Source: Xestospongia muta (taxonomy: Eukaryota > Porifera > Demospongiae > Haplosclerida > Petrosiidae). Taken from it: a DNA stretch of 64,000 nucleotides. Below, piece by piece: positions 45,427-59,612 of this stretch. Position numbers and translations under genes: made by a program. The stretch covers positions 7,488,400 through 7,552,399 of the forward strand of contig OY848924.1 in the NCBI GenBank assembly GCA_963693285.1, read 5' to 3'. Positions within the stretch are counted from its first letter, which is position 1, and every line of letters starts with the position of its first letter. Below the pieces are notes generated by a model. It saw only the letters and a list, made by a program, of their open reading frames with translations, was not told the DNA's origin and made no database searches.

Positions 45427-48400
45427 TTAAAATCCTTTCTTTTTCCTTAATGACTCCAGTGCTCTCTGTCTCAATGCCATTTCTTTCTCTTTGTCTCTTT
45501 CATCATTGCTACTAGAATCAGACTCACGTTTCTTATGTTTCTTGTGTTTTTTGTGATGCTTGTGTTTATGGTGTCTGTGATGCTTCTACAACAGAAAAAG
45601 TAATCATAAAAGTCATTTCTATAAACCCTTTTCATGCAAACCATATGTAAAATAAATCTCAAACTAACTAAATATAGTGACACATGATACATGTTACTAT
45701 TTAAAGTAACACATGTACATGTTACTATTTATAGTAACAACACAATACAATAATACAGTATGTCATTTGATGAGTAATTCTTGTAATATAAAGTCCTGTA
45801 TTACAAGTACAAATAACAACATGACATTTAACAAGAGGCAGAAGTGATCAGCAGCAGAACCGGTTGAGATTTCATCAATAAAATATTTATGATGAGGTAA
45901 GCAAATAGTCAATTCATCATGTCACATTCCACCAATAAAATGCTGTAGTTGTTGGAAATAACATGTACTGTTGACCTCCTTACTTTGTGATGTCGTTTGG
46001 TGTGCCTTGGTCTCTCATCTTCTGATTCTTCAGTTGATAGAGACTGTTCCAATTGGGCCTGTACAATAAGATAAAAACACTATTTTTAGTTGAGGTACCC
46101 ACCTCATCTGAGGAGGCTGGACTCGGTGACCTCTCCTTTTTCTTCTTCTTTTGAAGAGGTGAAGAAGAGCGATACCGTTCTGTCTTTTTGTGGTGTCGGT
46201 GATAATCAGAAGAGGAGCGTTTGTCTACTTTATGCTTTCTTTTTCTTTCTGGAGATTCAGGAGACCTTGAAGAGGAGGTTTAAATGTGGTGAGGGAATTG
46301 AAAAACATAGATTACCTTCGAGGAGGAGATGGAGAAGGAGATAGAGATTCAGTAGATGAAGATTTCAACTTTTTAGGATTGTCAGGTTCCGATTCAGAAT
46401 TAGAAGAGGCTGAAGAGTCAGATTTACCACCTTTAACTTCTTTTGGTGAAGGAGAGACTGAACTATCTGTTTGCTCACTTTCAGCTGATGAGTCGTCACT
46501 TTTAGCACCACGTTTAGTGGGAGGAGTTCTATGATGTTCTTCATGACGTGGTCTTCTAGGTGGAGGCGAAGGTACTCGTTGACGCCTTGGGGAAATGGAT
46601 CGTTGACGATTGAGACGAGAAGGAGAGGGAGGCCGATGTCTGTTGGGAGAATACCGCCGTTCATCCCTTCTGGCACCACTCTGGTGTCTTTTCCCATCTC
46701 TTTCGATATATCTATTATCTCTTCGGTTGAATCTTTCTCGTTCTCTTGGTCGTTCTCTATCATGATAATCTCTTTCATGACGTTCTCGATAATAGCTTTC
46801 TTGATGAGTGTCCCTAAAACGAGATGGTGGAGGTGAACGATGTCTTCCACGAGGTGACCTAGTGGATCATGACAACAATAGAATGATTAATATCAATGTC
46901 AAACCTGCTTCGAGATCGTTTCACTCGCCTCTCAGCAGACTTTGTTCTTTTGGGTGAACGCCTCGGGGAACTACATCAAAAAAATAAATAGATAATTCTT
47001 AATCAGAGAGACAACCCTACCGACTACTTGTATGTCTTTTGCGAGGAGGAGACAATTGAGGATGAGGTGATGGAGTATCAGACGACACTGACTTATCGCT
47101 GTCAGAAGAACTAGAATTTTCATCTGGATTTTCAAGTTTTGTGTCTTGTTCAGGAGATTTCTGAGTCTGGGAGGGGAGGCTAGAAAAACATAAAATCCGA
47201 TGGAACACCCAACAAAATAATACTTTTAAATTGTTACCAACTAATTACTCACAATTTTCATTTAAAAAAAAAAAGAACAGACCTAGGACTCGTGCAAAAC
47301 AAGTATTTAATACATAGTGTTTAGGTAATAGCAACAAATACAATAAACGTACATTCAGTATTACTTAAAGGTATAGATCTTACCTTTAAATTAATAACGT
47401 GTCATCATTACAACACTAAATTATACAAGTGAATGCAAACATCTGTATAAATTTAATTGAATTCTTACTAACCTGATTCTATCTCTGCTTTCCTTCAGAG
47501 GAGGAGCTGACTCAGCATTCTTTTTATGATCAATGTAATCGTGATTGTGTGATGCTTCTCGATTACGTTCAGAGTCTTCTCTTTTAGGTCTGTTTCTCTC
47601 GCTATCTCGTTCAATACCTCTTGACGATTGAACTTTGTCTTGTTTTTGCTTCTCTTCCCACTGTCGTTGTCTTTCCTCAAGCACTTCACGTGTCAAATCA
47701 TCTTGTTTTTTCAATGAAGCCTCTATCCTTTCTTTTTCTCTCTAAATTAATTCAAAACAATTAAACAAGAAACCTCAACATCACACAGACTATTTATACT
47801 GTTATGTAATATACCATATTTTTAACCCTTTCTACAAACATAATTACTACAACCACACCTTCATTTGCCGTATTTCTTCCTTCTTCTGTTCAAGAAATAC
47901 TGTAGGAATACCTCCAACATTTTCTTGAGCGCTGATTAAAAGTTCCCACAGTTCTTGTATAAAAATACGAGTGTTCTTTCCGTAGAGAAAACCCATTAGG
48001 TTCATCATCATTTCCCGTCCATCTGGAAACTGGACAATAACAAAGAAACAATAAAACAAGATGGCTGGTTACTAATAAATTAAACAGATGAAAAGTGTTA
48101 TAATACTATTGGAAAACCTTACTGCATTGAATATATTACGGTAACATATATATGATTTGCTATGGTGACTGTTACTATGGTAATTGTTGCTAGGGCAAAA
48201 CGAATTGAATTATATACTGGGCTATATTTTGGTATATATCTTATTAAATATTCATTACTAAATGCAATATATTTAATAATCTATGCAATCAATGAATATT
48301 TAATGAGGTACAATTACTAACTTGATGCGAGTTTATTCCAACACTGATAGACAAATACATGTGACAGAATTTGTTACTAATACTCTGTCCATAACATGTG

Positions 48401-48760
48401 GTTCAACATACCTGGTTCTTCTCCAATAAATTAAAACAAAAGTCAATAACAACATCGTCTTCCATTCCCAACAACTCTGTAATTCTCTTAGTGATCCAAG
48501 GTTTGATGACATCAAGATTGACTTTACTCATGTCCACCTATAAACGTTAGAAAGTTTGGCTACATGGATGGTGCAATTCTAACCTTTGTCTCTATAACGG
48601 GTGGAACTTTGATAGACTTAAGAAGCTTCTTTTCTTTGTTAAAAAAGCGAGAATCTTGCTCAGCATTTGTACCCTAACATAACATAATTGTTAATAATAT
48701 GTGGATAGGCTACAATCGTCCAACAAATAGACTTACTCGAAAGAACCCAGCATCTGCCAT
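45427..48760 (-). CDS. SRRM1: SRRM1 (SRm160), PWI-domain splicing coactivator
   Basis: 614 aa in 11 exons: 48737-48760, 48584-48673, 48412-48537, 47859-48029, 47473-47741, 47021-47179, 46905-46970, 46316-46858, 46103-46265, 45984-46058, 45427-45585. The exon sum is a multiple of three. It starts MADAGFFRGTNAEQDSRFFN, nearly identical to animal SRRM1. The PWI domain follows (VDMSKVNLDVIKPWITKRI, then GKNTRIFIQELWELL), then a long Arg/Ser/Pro-rich region and a C-terminus of HKKHKKHKK plus ALRQRALESLRKKKGF, as in SRRM1. It binds RNA via PWI and links SR proteins to the spliceosome and 3' processing. It is shorter than the vertebrate protein, having a reduced RS region. Convergent with the kinase gene (245 bp apart). 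Confidence 0.95.
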
Positions 48761-49093
48761 TTTACTGATGCAACGTGTTGATCTCCAACTCGACAAATTT
48801 GAGCCATTGAGCATGCGCAGTAAATTATTAAAATTAATAACTTATTAACTGACAAATTTGAAATTATTAATTTTTAAACACTAACAATAAAATTTATAAT
48901 AATAAAAGTGACTTATGGTTATTAAATGCAACAGACATAGAAATTAGAAAACAAAGGTCATTTAATACATTGTAAGTGTCCAGTCTAACAACAATAGTAC
49001 AATAACAACAGGACTACCCAGATATGTCTTTGTTATAAAATATATATTAGATGCCATTATCATTTGTTATAATAGTACATCATTGTTGTTGAG

Positions 49094-52000
49094 TCAATAA
49101 TTATATTCCTCAGAACTAATATAACCAAATGATGAATTATCATATTCAATGTATTCTTGAGAACTAACAGTTGGTGAAGCAACTTGTTCTGATTGAATAT
49201 AATCTGGTGAGCCTCTAAAATCATACACACCACTGTCCTTATAACTAGGTTCGTGACTGTCATGTCTATAACTACTGGTATCCTCTTCTGGTTTACTAAA
49301 GTCCATGGTAATGTATTCGGTGGTCATCACAGATTGTTTTGGTGAGTCAGAAGTATTAACTACTGTATTGGAAACTGGTTTTTCACAAATAACTTGTGAC
49401 ACATCGCTTTGAGATTCAGAATCTGTGTCTTTTGTTTCTTCTTCGCTGTTTGACAATGAAGGTTCTGGACTAGGTGATACAATTCTTTTGGTCAATTTTG
49501 CTGTTAGCTGAGGTGATTCATTCATAGGTATTATATCCACACCTGTAAAAGGCCCAATCACTCCCAATGTAGTTACAATGCTATCCATACTAGAAAATTT
49601 ATTAAGTTCAATCTTTTGAAAAACCTAATCCACAATAGAGAGAAATATGAATGAGAGCAATGGATAGATGGCTGGACAGATGAGTGAGTGGGATAGACAA
49701 GTAAATGGACAGATGAGTGGGTGGAATAGATGAGTAAATGGACAGATGAGTGGGTGGAATAGATGAGTAAATGGACAGATGAGTGGGTGGGAGAGACGAG
49801 TAAATGGACAAATGAACGAATAAATGGGTGGGATAGACAGATGAATGGATTGGTAGATGAACAAAGAGATAAATAATATAACTAAACTTACATCTGCTTG
49901 ATTCAAGTCAGAAATTACTCTGCATGGACAGAAAAAAACTAGCTTGAATTATAAAGTCACACAGACTTACGTATCTACATTATCAGCTTCACATTTGTGT
50001 TTACGACAATATAATTTGTGAGAACATTTTTTTAATATTGTAACATGTACTACGTACATTGATTGGTTTCGTTTCCAGGCTTTTCCAATGGTACATGCAC
50101 ACGTCACAAAGACAACGATACTACCAATTATAACAGAAAGTACCAAGGCAACAAGAGCTATGAAGATAGTAGCTAGTTAAAAAAGAAGAAAAAATAGTAA
50201 GTTTTTTGATATATATGTGACATGAATAGATACTTTAAGTGTTTGTTGTCAATATAATTGATGGATAGATTGTATAGGTGTGAATAGGTGGGGGGGGTGG
50301 GTTGATAGGAACAAATTGTCCTTTACCTGTGGAATCTAAGTTTATTTGACTGGTTTTGCTAGTTGAAGGTGTTAAGCTACTAGTAGGTCCATGACTAATT
50401 GCAGACGCAGTACCAATTATAGATGACAAACTAATTGATGAGATTGATATGGATGAAGATAATGAGACAGAGGAAGAATATATTGATGACAATGGTATTG
50501 ATGTAGTCGTTGTATTATCATCTCCTGGTTTACTAGTGGGTAGCATGTTTTTAGTCGAAGGAGTCCCCCCTGTGAAGAGAAAACATGTACATATAAGGCA
50601 GCAAAGTTTAGTTAATAGTTTATAAAACATCTTGATGGTCATTCTAGTAAGGTAGGTGCAATAGTATTCATAATTTGATAATTTGTATAGTTCTTTATTT
50701 CTGAGAAATATCATATTTCTCCTTATTGTCATAGGCTGGCAAAGCTGACCAGCTGTGGACAATAGCTGATTGCAAACATTAATAATAGAATGAAAACTAG
50801 AATTTAATTATTGCTATTATTTAATTTAACTAATTCCAGATTTTAAAAATAGCCAGTTTAATTAGTAATCCAGTTATTATAATTTGAGAATTATATATAT
50901 ACTTTATAATGTAATCATGTAACAATTTGCAAGATTTCGTTTCCTCCATTTGAGGCAATGAATATTGATATCTTCATAGCAGATGATGAAATGTTACAAT
51001 ATTCATAGCAGTTAAGAATCGTCATGAGAAACAGGTATAACAAACAATGGGATTCTGAGAAACACAATAAACTCAGCAATTATTATTTTATAACTAGACA
51101 TAATACTATGCAGCCATTATCCTGGGAATGAGGAGGACCATTGTTACAGAGTGGTAAAACAATACATCCACTTATCAGAAAAGAAAGGACAGCTAAAATA
51201 ACACAACATGATAAAATCTAACAACCTCATAACAAAGGTGTTTCTTGATCTCACATTTTATAATGCTTAGTGCATTTATAATCTATATCTTTGCTGGCTG
51301 GGCTCTATACCAGTGACAGTTGGCCAGCTCGGATGTGATCAAATACACATAATTGAAAATGTAATCAGCAAATATAAAGCATTAATGCTTAAAATATCAT
51401 AGTTTAGTCACTTGTGTAATGGCAGTTTTACTAAAATGAATCAAAGTAAACAAAACAGAAAAGAGGCAAAACTGATGTACAAGAAAACATGATTTATACA
51501 AGAAAACATGATATATTGTACATTTTTACTCTATTATCTATGATAACATCAACTAAATCCTTAGCCTTAATAACGGGTCTGCCTTATTACAAGAACTAAA
51601 CTGAATAACTTCAAATGCTATATCATTTATATTGTATTATTTTACCTGTTAGATTTAAAGTGCAGTTTTCTGATTTGAATTTAAAAAATAAAGGACTTCT
51701 ACCATTTCTTTCTCCACAACCAGCAACAGTACAAGTAGAGCCAACTACATTGTCAATTCTTCTCATTCCTTCAAATGTATCCACAAACCAATCGATGCTA
51801 ATATTGTTTTTTGACTGTAAGATATATTAAAGATATGTTACGTTGACACATGAATTTAACTTTTACTCTACCAGCAACATTATGGCAAGTCTATGTAGCT
51901 ATTGTACACAATTGAATCCTAATATATTTTCTAATATAAAACAAAATATATAAATTATATTTATTTTTTGTCTTACTTGGATTTAGCTACATAGTTATTA

Positions 52001-53416
52001 TGATACAATATGGGACTTAAACCACAAAATATTATGAGGCAGAGAAAAGGTGGATACAGCAATATATCATATGTTAGAACACTTGCTGAAGGCTATCTAT
52101 GTAGGTAGGTACTTAACAGTTATTATAGGCAACACCTGCACTATGAAGGGACTACATCTTACACTGAAATTCTCATACAGCTATTGCAACAGTTAGTATT
52201 GTACCAGACATAGTAACATTGTTTATATAACTTATATATTACACTTCTTATACATAATACATATAACTAAAGCATACTGTCTCAAGACTTGTTTTCATTA
52301 CTTACTACTTATGTTTGAAACAAAGTAGTAAATTTGTTTATCTAAAGTTGAACTTTTCCTGGTCCTCAGATAATTTATTAATACAATTTAAGATATTGCA
52401 AGCTGTCATCAACTTTCATTGACCCTCTTACATAATAGCTCACGCTATGATTACTCTATGGTAATGTGGCATGTCACCTTTTCTACCTGTGAATATTTTA
52501 ACACAGCTGATTTATAATACATCATGCACTTTATGATATGGCTCTTTTTTTTCTAAAGACAGCTGCTGTGCGGACCTTGGGAGCATAAACCTCATATCAA
52601 ATTCAGTAACGTCACATGAATTGTCATACAGTGTTTTGTTTGTAAGGTATGTCAAGGTATCTTGATGTTAAAAATAACCGATCTTAGCAATCTAGCATAT
52701 TCAACCAAATATAATAGAGAAATTTGTTAAAATATTACATATTACATTAAAAAAGAGGAGGTTCGCTCTCTTGCTGTTGTAACTTGATACGATTGTTAAC
52801 TATAACTTCGACATTATTGTCTGTATTGTTTTATCTAGCTTTTAAAAATAGTTTAGAACAGCTGCAGATAGAGACTGTAATTAAACCCCAAGATAAGGAG
52901 AACTCTATGTACACAGGGGAGTGTTCTGGAGACCAGAAGGCATAACAAACTGGAAAAGAATGCATTTTGAGGACAATTAAAATTACACACCTTCTAAGTT
53001 TGTACAAGACATTTAATACAATTATCACCTCCAGCTGTTAATTATTGTTTATTTTTGTGCACATGTCAAGGACTAGTTAAGGTTGTGTATTTGTGTTTCT
53101 TTCCATAGGAAAGTTACATAACTAAAGTTATTTTTATTCAAAAGTACAGATCTAAATACATAACCTCTTTAGCAAAATGTAAAACAGTTCCAGATTTTTT
53201 TTCATAACAATCATTAAATGGGTCAACAAGACATAATATTTACATCCATCATCATCTGTTGTAATTGATCTTTCTTTATTACCTCATCATATGATCCATA
53301 ATAACATTGATATTCAATTTGAACAAACAGATATATTGCTGATTTTACATTCCAAGCGAATGTTAGCGTTCCATTATCTGTACACGATATATTGAAAATG
53401 AGATCAATTTCCATAT
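49094..53416 (-). CDS. Receptor R1: FN3-like ectodomain, mucin stalk, TM, Tyr-rich tail (signal peptide exon missing)
   Basis: Exons 53244-53416 (first half of an FN3-like domain, LTFAWNVK...IEYQCYYGS), 51646-51814 (second half, with paired Cys TCTVAGCG), 50327-50569 (Ser/Thr mucin-like stalk), 49971-50172 (TM about IALVALVLSVIIGSIVVFVT, then basic), 49892-49919 (28 bp), 49094-49624 (tail). Phases agree. The tail of about 190 residues has EYITM (Y-x-x-M), VYDF, DYIQS, EYIEY and GYISSEEYNY, so SH2 docking is likely. No kinase or other catalytic domain. The exon with the signal peptide should lie above 53416 in phase 1 but was not found. Exon layout matches R2 and R3, so the three are paralogues. 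The family was not recognised. Confidence 0.75.
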
Positions 53417-56400
53417 CTACAATGAAAAGAAACTCTAAATATAAAGATATTTTTATTAACAGGTCCTTCTCCCTCAATCAATGTTTATTTGGGGGTGTGT
53501 GTGTGAGTGACTCTCTCTTTCTCTCTCCTTGCTAAAGATTACATGTTTTTTCTTCTGCCAGTTGTCTGGTAAAGCAAGTCTCCGATGAGGTTTTACTAAC
53601 CAAACAAACTGTAAAAACAATCAATACAGCAGTTGACAATACCACTTCAACTCTACAAAGAGGAGAGGTAATTAATTATAAGGAGACATTATGCATATAA
53701 TAATAATATTAAATATTGTATTGTCTGTTATTTGACAATTAAATGCATTAATTTAAATCCCAAATTAACAGTTCATCACACATCAATAACACATTCTGTT
53801 TGTAGACATGTTAGATGATTGACTTTTACAATTGTCCTTTGTTTTGTGATCACAGATGAAGCCAACCTGGAAAGTGTCTAAAAAGCTATAAAAACAATTT
53901 GTGCTATACTTTATCATAAGAAAACCTAACAGATGTGGAAGAAAATGTACTATAGATATGCTCAATGTCATATTGTACATGCATTAAAATTAACACCAAT
54001 GCAATCTGTTACTAAGAACAGTACCATTCAAGTAAATTACTCATTCTCAAGATAAAAACTTAGGAACAAAGGCATAATCTGATTTACAAGTTAAAAGATA
54101 AACACACGTACTAGTCAGAGACAGCTCTGCTTTGTAGATAATAATTAAAACATTTATGTTGTACGTCTGAGTATTACAATTCCTTGAATAGCCGTCATCA
54201 ATTGACATCCAATCAGCTAGCCTATCTCAAATAAGATGGTGGGTGAATGCACAAGTTGCCTTTCAAAATAAAATCAATATTAACAAAGCTGATCAGTAGG
54301 AGCACTGACAATTTGCCACATAACTTACCAAATGCATATTATTCTTCCAATAAAAGCAATCATAACAACAAAGTATGCTTTGATAGTTATTGAGTATATG
54401 GACTTCCAGAGTCAAAGAAAACTTTTAAAGCAATTTTTAGAAACAATTTTAAGAAAAAAATTGGCAAAGGAGTTGATTGCATTTGGTACATTGATCTAAA
54501 GAAAGAGGGGGGGGCAGATATCGGTGGGGCAAATAGTTATATTTCTTGTTTGTTAGAGCACTTCTTAAAATATATGTTAATGTACTAATTATTTTCTGGT
54601 GCTGGAAATGTTATACCAAAAATAATTCCTACCCCATTAAATTGTTTGACAATTAAAACAATACAGAAATACATTTGTTTTCAATGTGACAATGAAAAGA
54701 TTACAATTATCAAAGAACAATTATTAATAAAACTGTACGTCAGATTGTCATAAACACTAACATGTTTCATAAATTAGCTTGTCAACCTTACCTCAGTCTC
54801 ATATCTGATTGATCGTTGTACGTTACAGTGACCTTTGTGAATCACTATAACTCGAAAGCGTTAATCACTAGCTGTCTTCTTGTAGACAACCATCAAATTC
54901 ACGTGGTTCTTGTAAAACAATTCCAGAAGGCTGCTCTAAATTTTCTGCGTCCACCAAAGTGAACAATAATGCTACGTCTTCTAGGGCTACTATATATGAT
55001 GCGCCTCTCCACGTATATGGATGTTATATTTATGAATATATAACCAGCAACTCCACCTTTGATCAGACTGTGTACATTTTATCAATATTCATGAACATTG
55101 ACCAGTTGACGTTAAAGTTTAGTGCACTGAGCTAAAATGTAACAGACACTTTCATGCATTGTTATATTCAAATTAATATGTTCAGTATTGTAACAGGCTT
55201 TGGGCATTCTACAATGTCTGGCCAATGTTGTCAGAGCTTTTTGAGCCCACTGGAACTTACATACCAACTGACTTAGTGGTAATTCGTCTTCATAGCTAAA
55301 AGTCATTCAAGAATTAAAGTAACATCACTAAGACTCTGCCCAGCTGATCAATTGATCATAGCAATCCTAAAGCTTGTCAGCTGATCAGTGGTGCATGATT
55401 ACTGAACAAGATTTTTACAGCATGAAGTCAGCAGTAGGATCAGTATCGTACATAATTTATATATATTAGATCCGCTCAGAATTCAGTAATGCCAAATATA
55501 TGTGTACCTAGTTCTAATGCGAGCTGGATTCCAAGTATTGGCAAGTTGTCAGTTATATTGCAAAACAATAGCTTTACTAACTGATGTTCTATTTAGCATA
55601 TCACTTATCAATAAATAAAAGAGAGATCAGTACTTGTACAATAGTATATAAATTAAATGTTTGCATCTTTGACTAAGTCTATAAGCAGATAGAATGTGAA
55701 TTGGAATCTGATAGCTCTAAATAGATCAGGATTTGTTATATAAAACGGAAGAACATAACAAGCTCATGATACTTTATATGACTTCTCTCAGTTAACAGAA
55801 GCATACTTTTTACATCAGAGTTTGTTTCCTGCACGTGTGATAAGTCAGTACCCAGATGAGTAATGCAGTATTACATCAAACATCGCTCTTTTGGGAAGTG
55901 GATTTCTCAGTTAACAGAAGCATACTCGTTACATCAGAGTTTGTTTCCTGCACATGTCACAAGTCAGTACCCAGATGAGTAATGCAGTATTACATCAAAC
56001 ATTGCTCTTTTGGGAAGTGGAGGAGTTATTTGATACATTTGAGTTATTATCAGCTAATTATAAGGTACTAAACCTCATTAAATCATAAAAGGAAAGCCTA
56101 TTGATAAACATGTTTCTGTTGTTGTAATATGAAAGGAAATAGGGCTACATTACCATGGTGTTGATCTTTTCAAGTTAACTTTTATGTTTATAAGAACTGA
56201 CATTGAAAGATATAAGATTGCACAATATGCCGAAATAATTATCCACTGATATAATTATTGTCAATTATAGTAGTTCATTGTCATTGATAAATTATGTTTA
56301 TATTTGACTACTGTGACCTATTTCTTATGAATCAAATATTCTGACTTCTATTTTATTAGCACCATCATCAATTTAGTTTATTAATTATATGTTGTTTTGA

Positions 56401-57480
56401 CGACAAAGAATACATAAACCAGGTTATATTGAATGAGTAGTAATTAAAACTATAACTTAATGTAACAGACCTAGCTATAGGCTGTTATAACAATTCCATG
56501 AAATACTAAATTTGGCTTCTGTTATATGAACTTATTGTGGTTTTGTCTCCTAATAGTAATTAGTCTCTATGGTGAGCTTCAGTCTTGATTTTAAATGTAA
56601 AGAGGCCGACTAGATTACAATGAGAACTGTATTTAGGAATGTGGTTATTTAATCATAGTAGTGGTTATGATTTCAAATCCATATATTCATATAATGGCAC
56701 AATAAACAGGTGTGTTGGCACAGCTAGGTAATAGTTCTCTGAAAACTAATTGTCGTAAGTGTAGTTCAACCAATATTTAACTTTTACAATGAATTTGAGA
56801 TAGTAATAGTGACATTAATATCCAAGAAAATTATCCTTTGTTGTAGATACTACAGACTACATTAGATCATTATGCATTAATAATATGTACCAATTGCATG
56901 TATGCATACATGTGTGCTTCACACTGTCTATTGCAAATTCAAAATGGCAATGCTAGACTCTCATTTCATGTACACTTATATCCATTTGATACTGTACTCA
57001 AGAAATGCATTCATTTGCCTGCAAGATGCAAATTAGAATTGATGCTGTAAGTACATCTTCACTATATATATATATATAATGCCAGACAACAAAAGCAATC
57101 AATAACCAAATAGCTTGGTGAGGCTTACTATATTTTAGATCATCAGAACCATGTTTTCATAGTGAACAAATACATATACTGACAATGCAATTAGACAATT
57201 TAAAAACCCATTGAAAGCAGTAATTTGATTATTAAACAAGACTAATGCAAAGGTCATATTAGCAAATGAGATTACAGATTTCAAAGAATTAATGATCTAA
57301 ATATGAAATGGAAATTTTATTTGTAAATAAATTTGTGTAACAGCATGCTTGCACAGCAACACCACAGCAACATGCATAATTATCGTGTAAGGTTTCATAA
57401 AGGAAATGTACAACTATAAAAGTAAGTTTTAGCTTCCTCAAAAACACAATCAGTAGTGGTCCACTGTGAACTCTTTCAAA
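53417..57480. other. 4-kb stretch without a confirmed gene
   Basis: AT-rich. On +, 53562-53667 is a possible coding exon (acceptor CTTCTGCCAG, open frame CLVKQVSDEVLLTKQTVKT, donor GAG|GTAATT), and about 54896-54963 is another short open piece; they could belong to one unrecognised gene, but the linkage is unproven. The first exon of R1 should also lie here. A 119-bp tandem duplication is at 55787-56024. Nothing else supported. Confidence 0.4.
55787..56024. repeat. 119-bp direct tandem duplication
   Basis: CTCAGTTAACAGAAGCATAC begins both copies (55787 and 55906), and CGCTCTTTTGGGAAGTGGA or its close variant ends them. The copies differ at a few positions. Noncoding. Confidence 0.85.
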
Positions 57481-58383
57481 ATGAGCCTTGTAAATGTGCT
57501 GATTACTTTTGTTTTATTATTCAGTGTTTCTGAAGCTTTTTTTCGATGCCCAAGTAAGATCAACTCTACATGTGTGCATTTTGCTTTATCATATATGTTC
57601 TCCATTACAGAAAACCCAAAAGATGGCAAAGGTCTTGTGGAAATATCTGCAACTGCTTCTTTTAGTAGTTTTACTGTCAGTTGGCATACTAATGATTTGG
57701 ATGCAGTTGATCTAGTTAACTTGGAATACAAATGTTATCCTAAAGAACAAAGAGACAACCATACTCAGGTAAGTTGCATTACAGATTATTTGGATAAATA
57801 AGTATCTTTGTATTATATAGGATAAAACTACTGTCTTTGTGCCTTTGTCGCAAAGACTTTCAGGGAAACAAGAGATTAAAGTGAATACAAACAATGAATC
57901 TATGGAATGTGAGATCTCTGGGTGTTATATTGACTACGAATGGGGAAATGCTAACTCTATCGAGAAAAAAATAATAACAATTGGAGAGCTTCTCTCTCCC
58001 TCTCCCACTATTTCTTTGTCCCCAACACCTTCAGTGCTGGTTTTGTCTTCATCATCTGCAGTATGTTCCTGTTCTATGATAACGGAAAGTAAAGTTGTTC
58101 CAAGCTGTACTATAACTATAGAAAGGAAAAAGAGAAGTACAATGCAGAATGAAGAAGAAGACACTCATGATACTGGAAGCACCTTAAGTCATCAAAGTAA
58201 GAGTAAATATTCTATTCAGTAGGTCATAGTGGAATCTATTCAGTAGGTCATAGTGGAGTAGTTAGTGGGCTATTGGGAATTCTAATAGTTGCAGTGTGTG
58301 TGCTTGCTCTCACTAATATCGTGTTGGTGTTGAACCTAAAGGCAAAAAAATCTGCAAAGTTGGATGAACTGCAATCCCTGTGA
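57481..58383 (+). CDS. Receptor R2: small FN3-like membrane protein
   Basis: About 256 aa. Exons 57481-57553 (signal peptide MSLVNVLITFVLLFSVSEAF), 57611-57768 (FN3-like first half, FTVSWHTND...LEYKCYPKE), 57821-58196 (second half with CEISGCYIDYEW, then a Ser/Pro-rich stalk), 58220-58383 (TM about GLLGILIVAVCVLALTNIVLV and a tail of about 17 residues). A furin-like RKKRST lies just outside the membrane, preceded by a CSC motif. Intron 57554-57610 is in frame and stop-free. The 3' acceptor is tandemly duplicated (see 58212). Same intron position and phase as R1 and R3. Function unknown; the very short tail suggests a co-receptor, decoy or ligand. Confidence 0.75.
58212..58259 (+). repeat. 24-bp tandem duplication containing a splice acceptor
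   Basis: CTATTCAGTAGGTCATAGTG occurs twice, 24 bp apart, giving acceptors ending at 58219, 58222, 58243 and 58246. All keep the same frame (a phase-1 A joined to TA or GT), so isoforms would differ by up to nine residues of the juxtamembrane region. Confidence 0.85.
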
Positions 58384-58430
58384 ATTGTCTATAGTGATGC
58401 AAATAATTTTCAATTTAAGCTATATACTTT

Positions 58431-58558
58431 TCTTTTATTTAAATTTTGAATTGTTTTAAATTTATGATATCTTTTTTCAAAATATATTTTACTTTTATTT
58501 AAATTTTGAATTGTTTTAAATTTTATTAAATTAAACATGATGTCTTTTTTCAAAATAT
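58431..58558. repeat. AT-rich tandem duplication of about 62-70 bp
   Basis: CTTTTATTTAAATTTTGAAT repeats at about 58431 and 58493, each ending in CTTTTTTCAAAATAT. It lies in the R2 3' flank. Confidence 0.75.

Positions 58559-59612
<1,054 letters not shown>

Noticed and set aside
46090..46836. Several ORFs on + and in another - frame across SRRM1
   Set aside because: Shadows produced by the Arg/Ser-rich low-complexity exon; the SRRM1 frame is fixed by splice phase and family match.
49608..49906. Overlapping - strand ORFs with repeated HLSIYSS/THLFHPLICP
   Set aside because: Tandem repeat in the R1 intron between exons 49892-49919 and 49094-49624.
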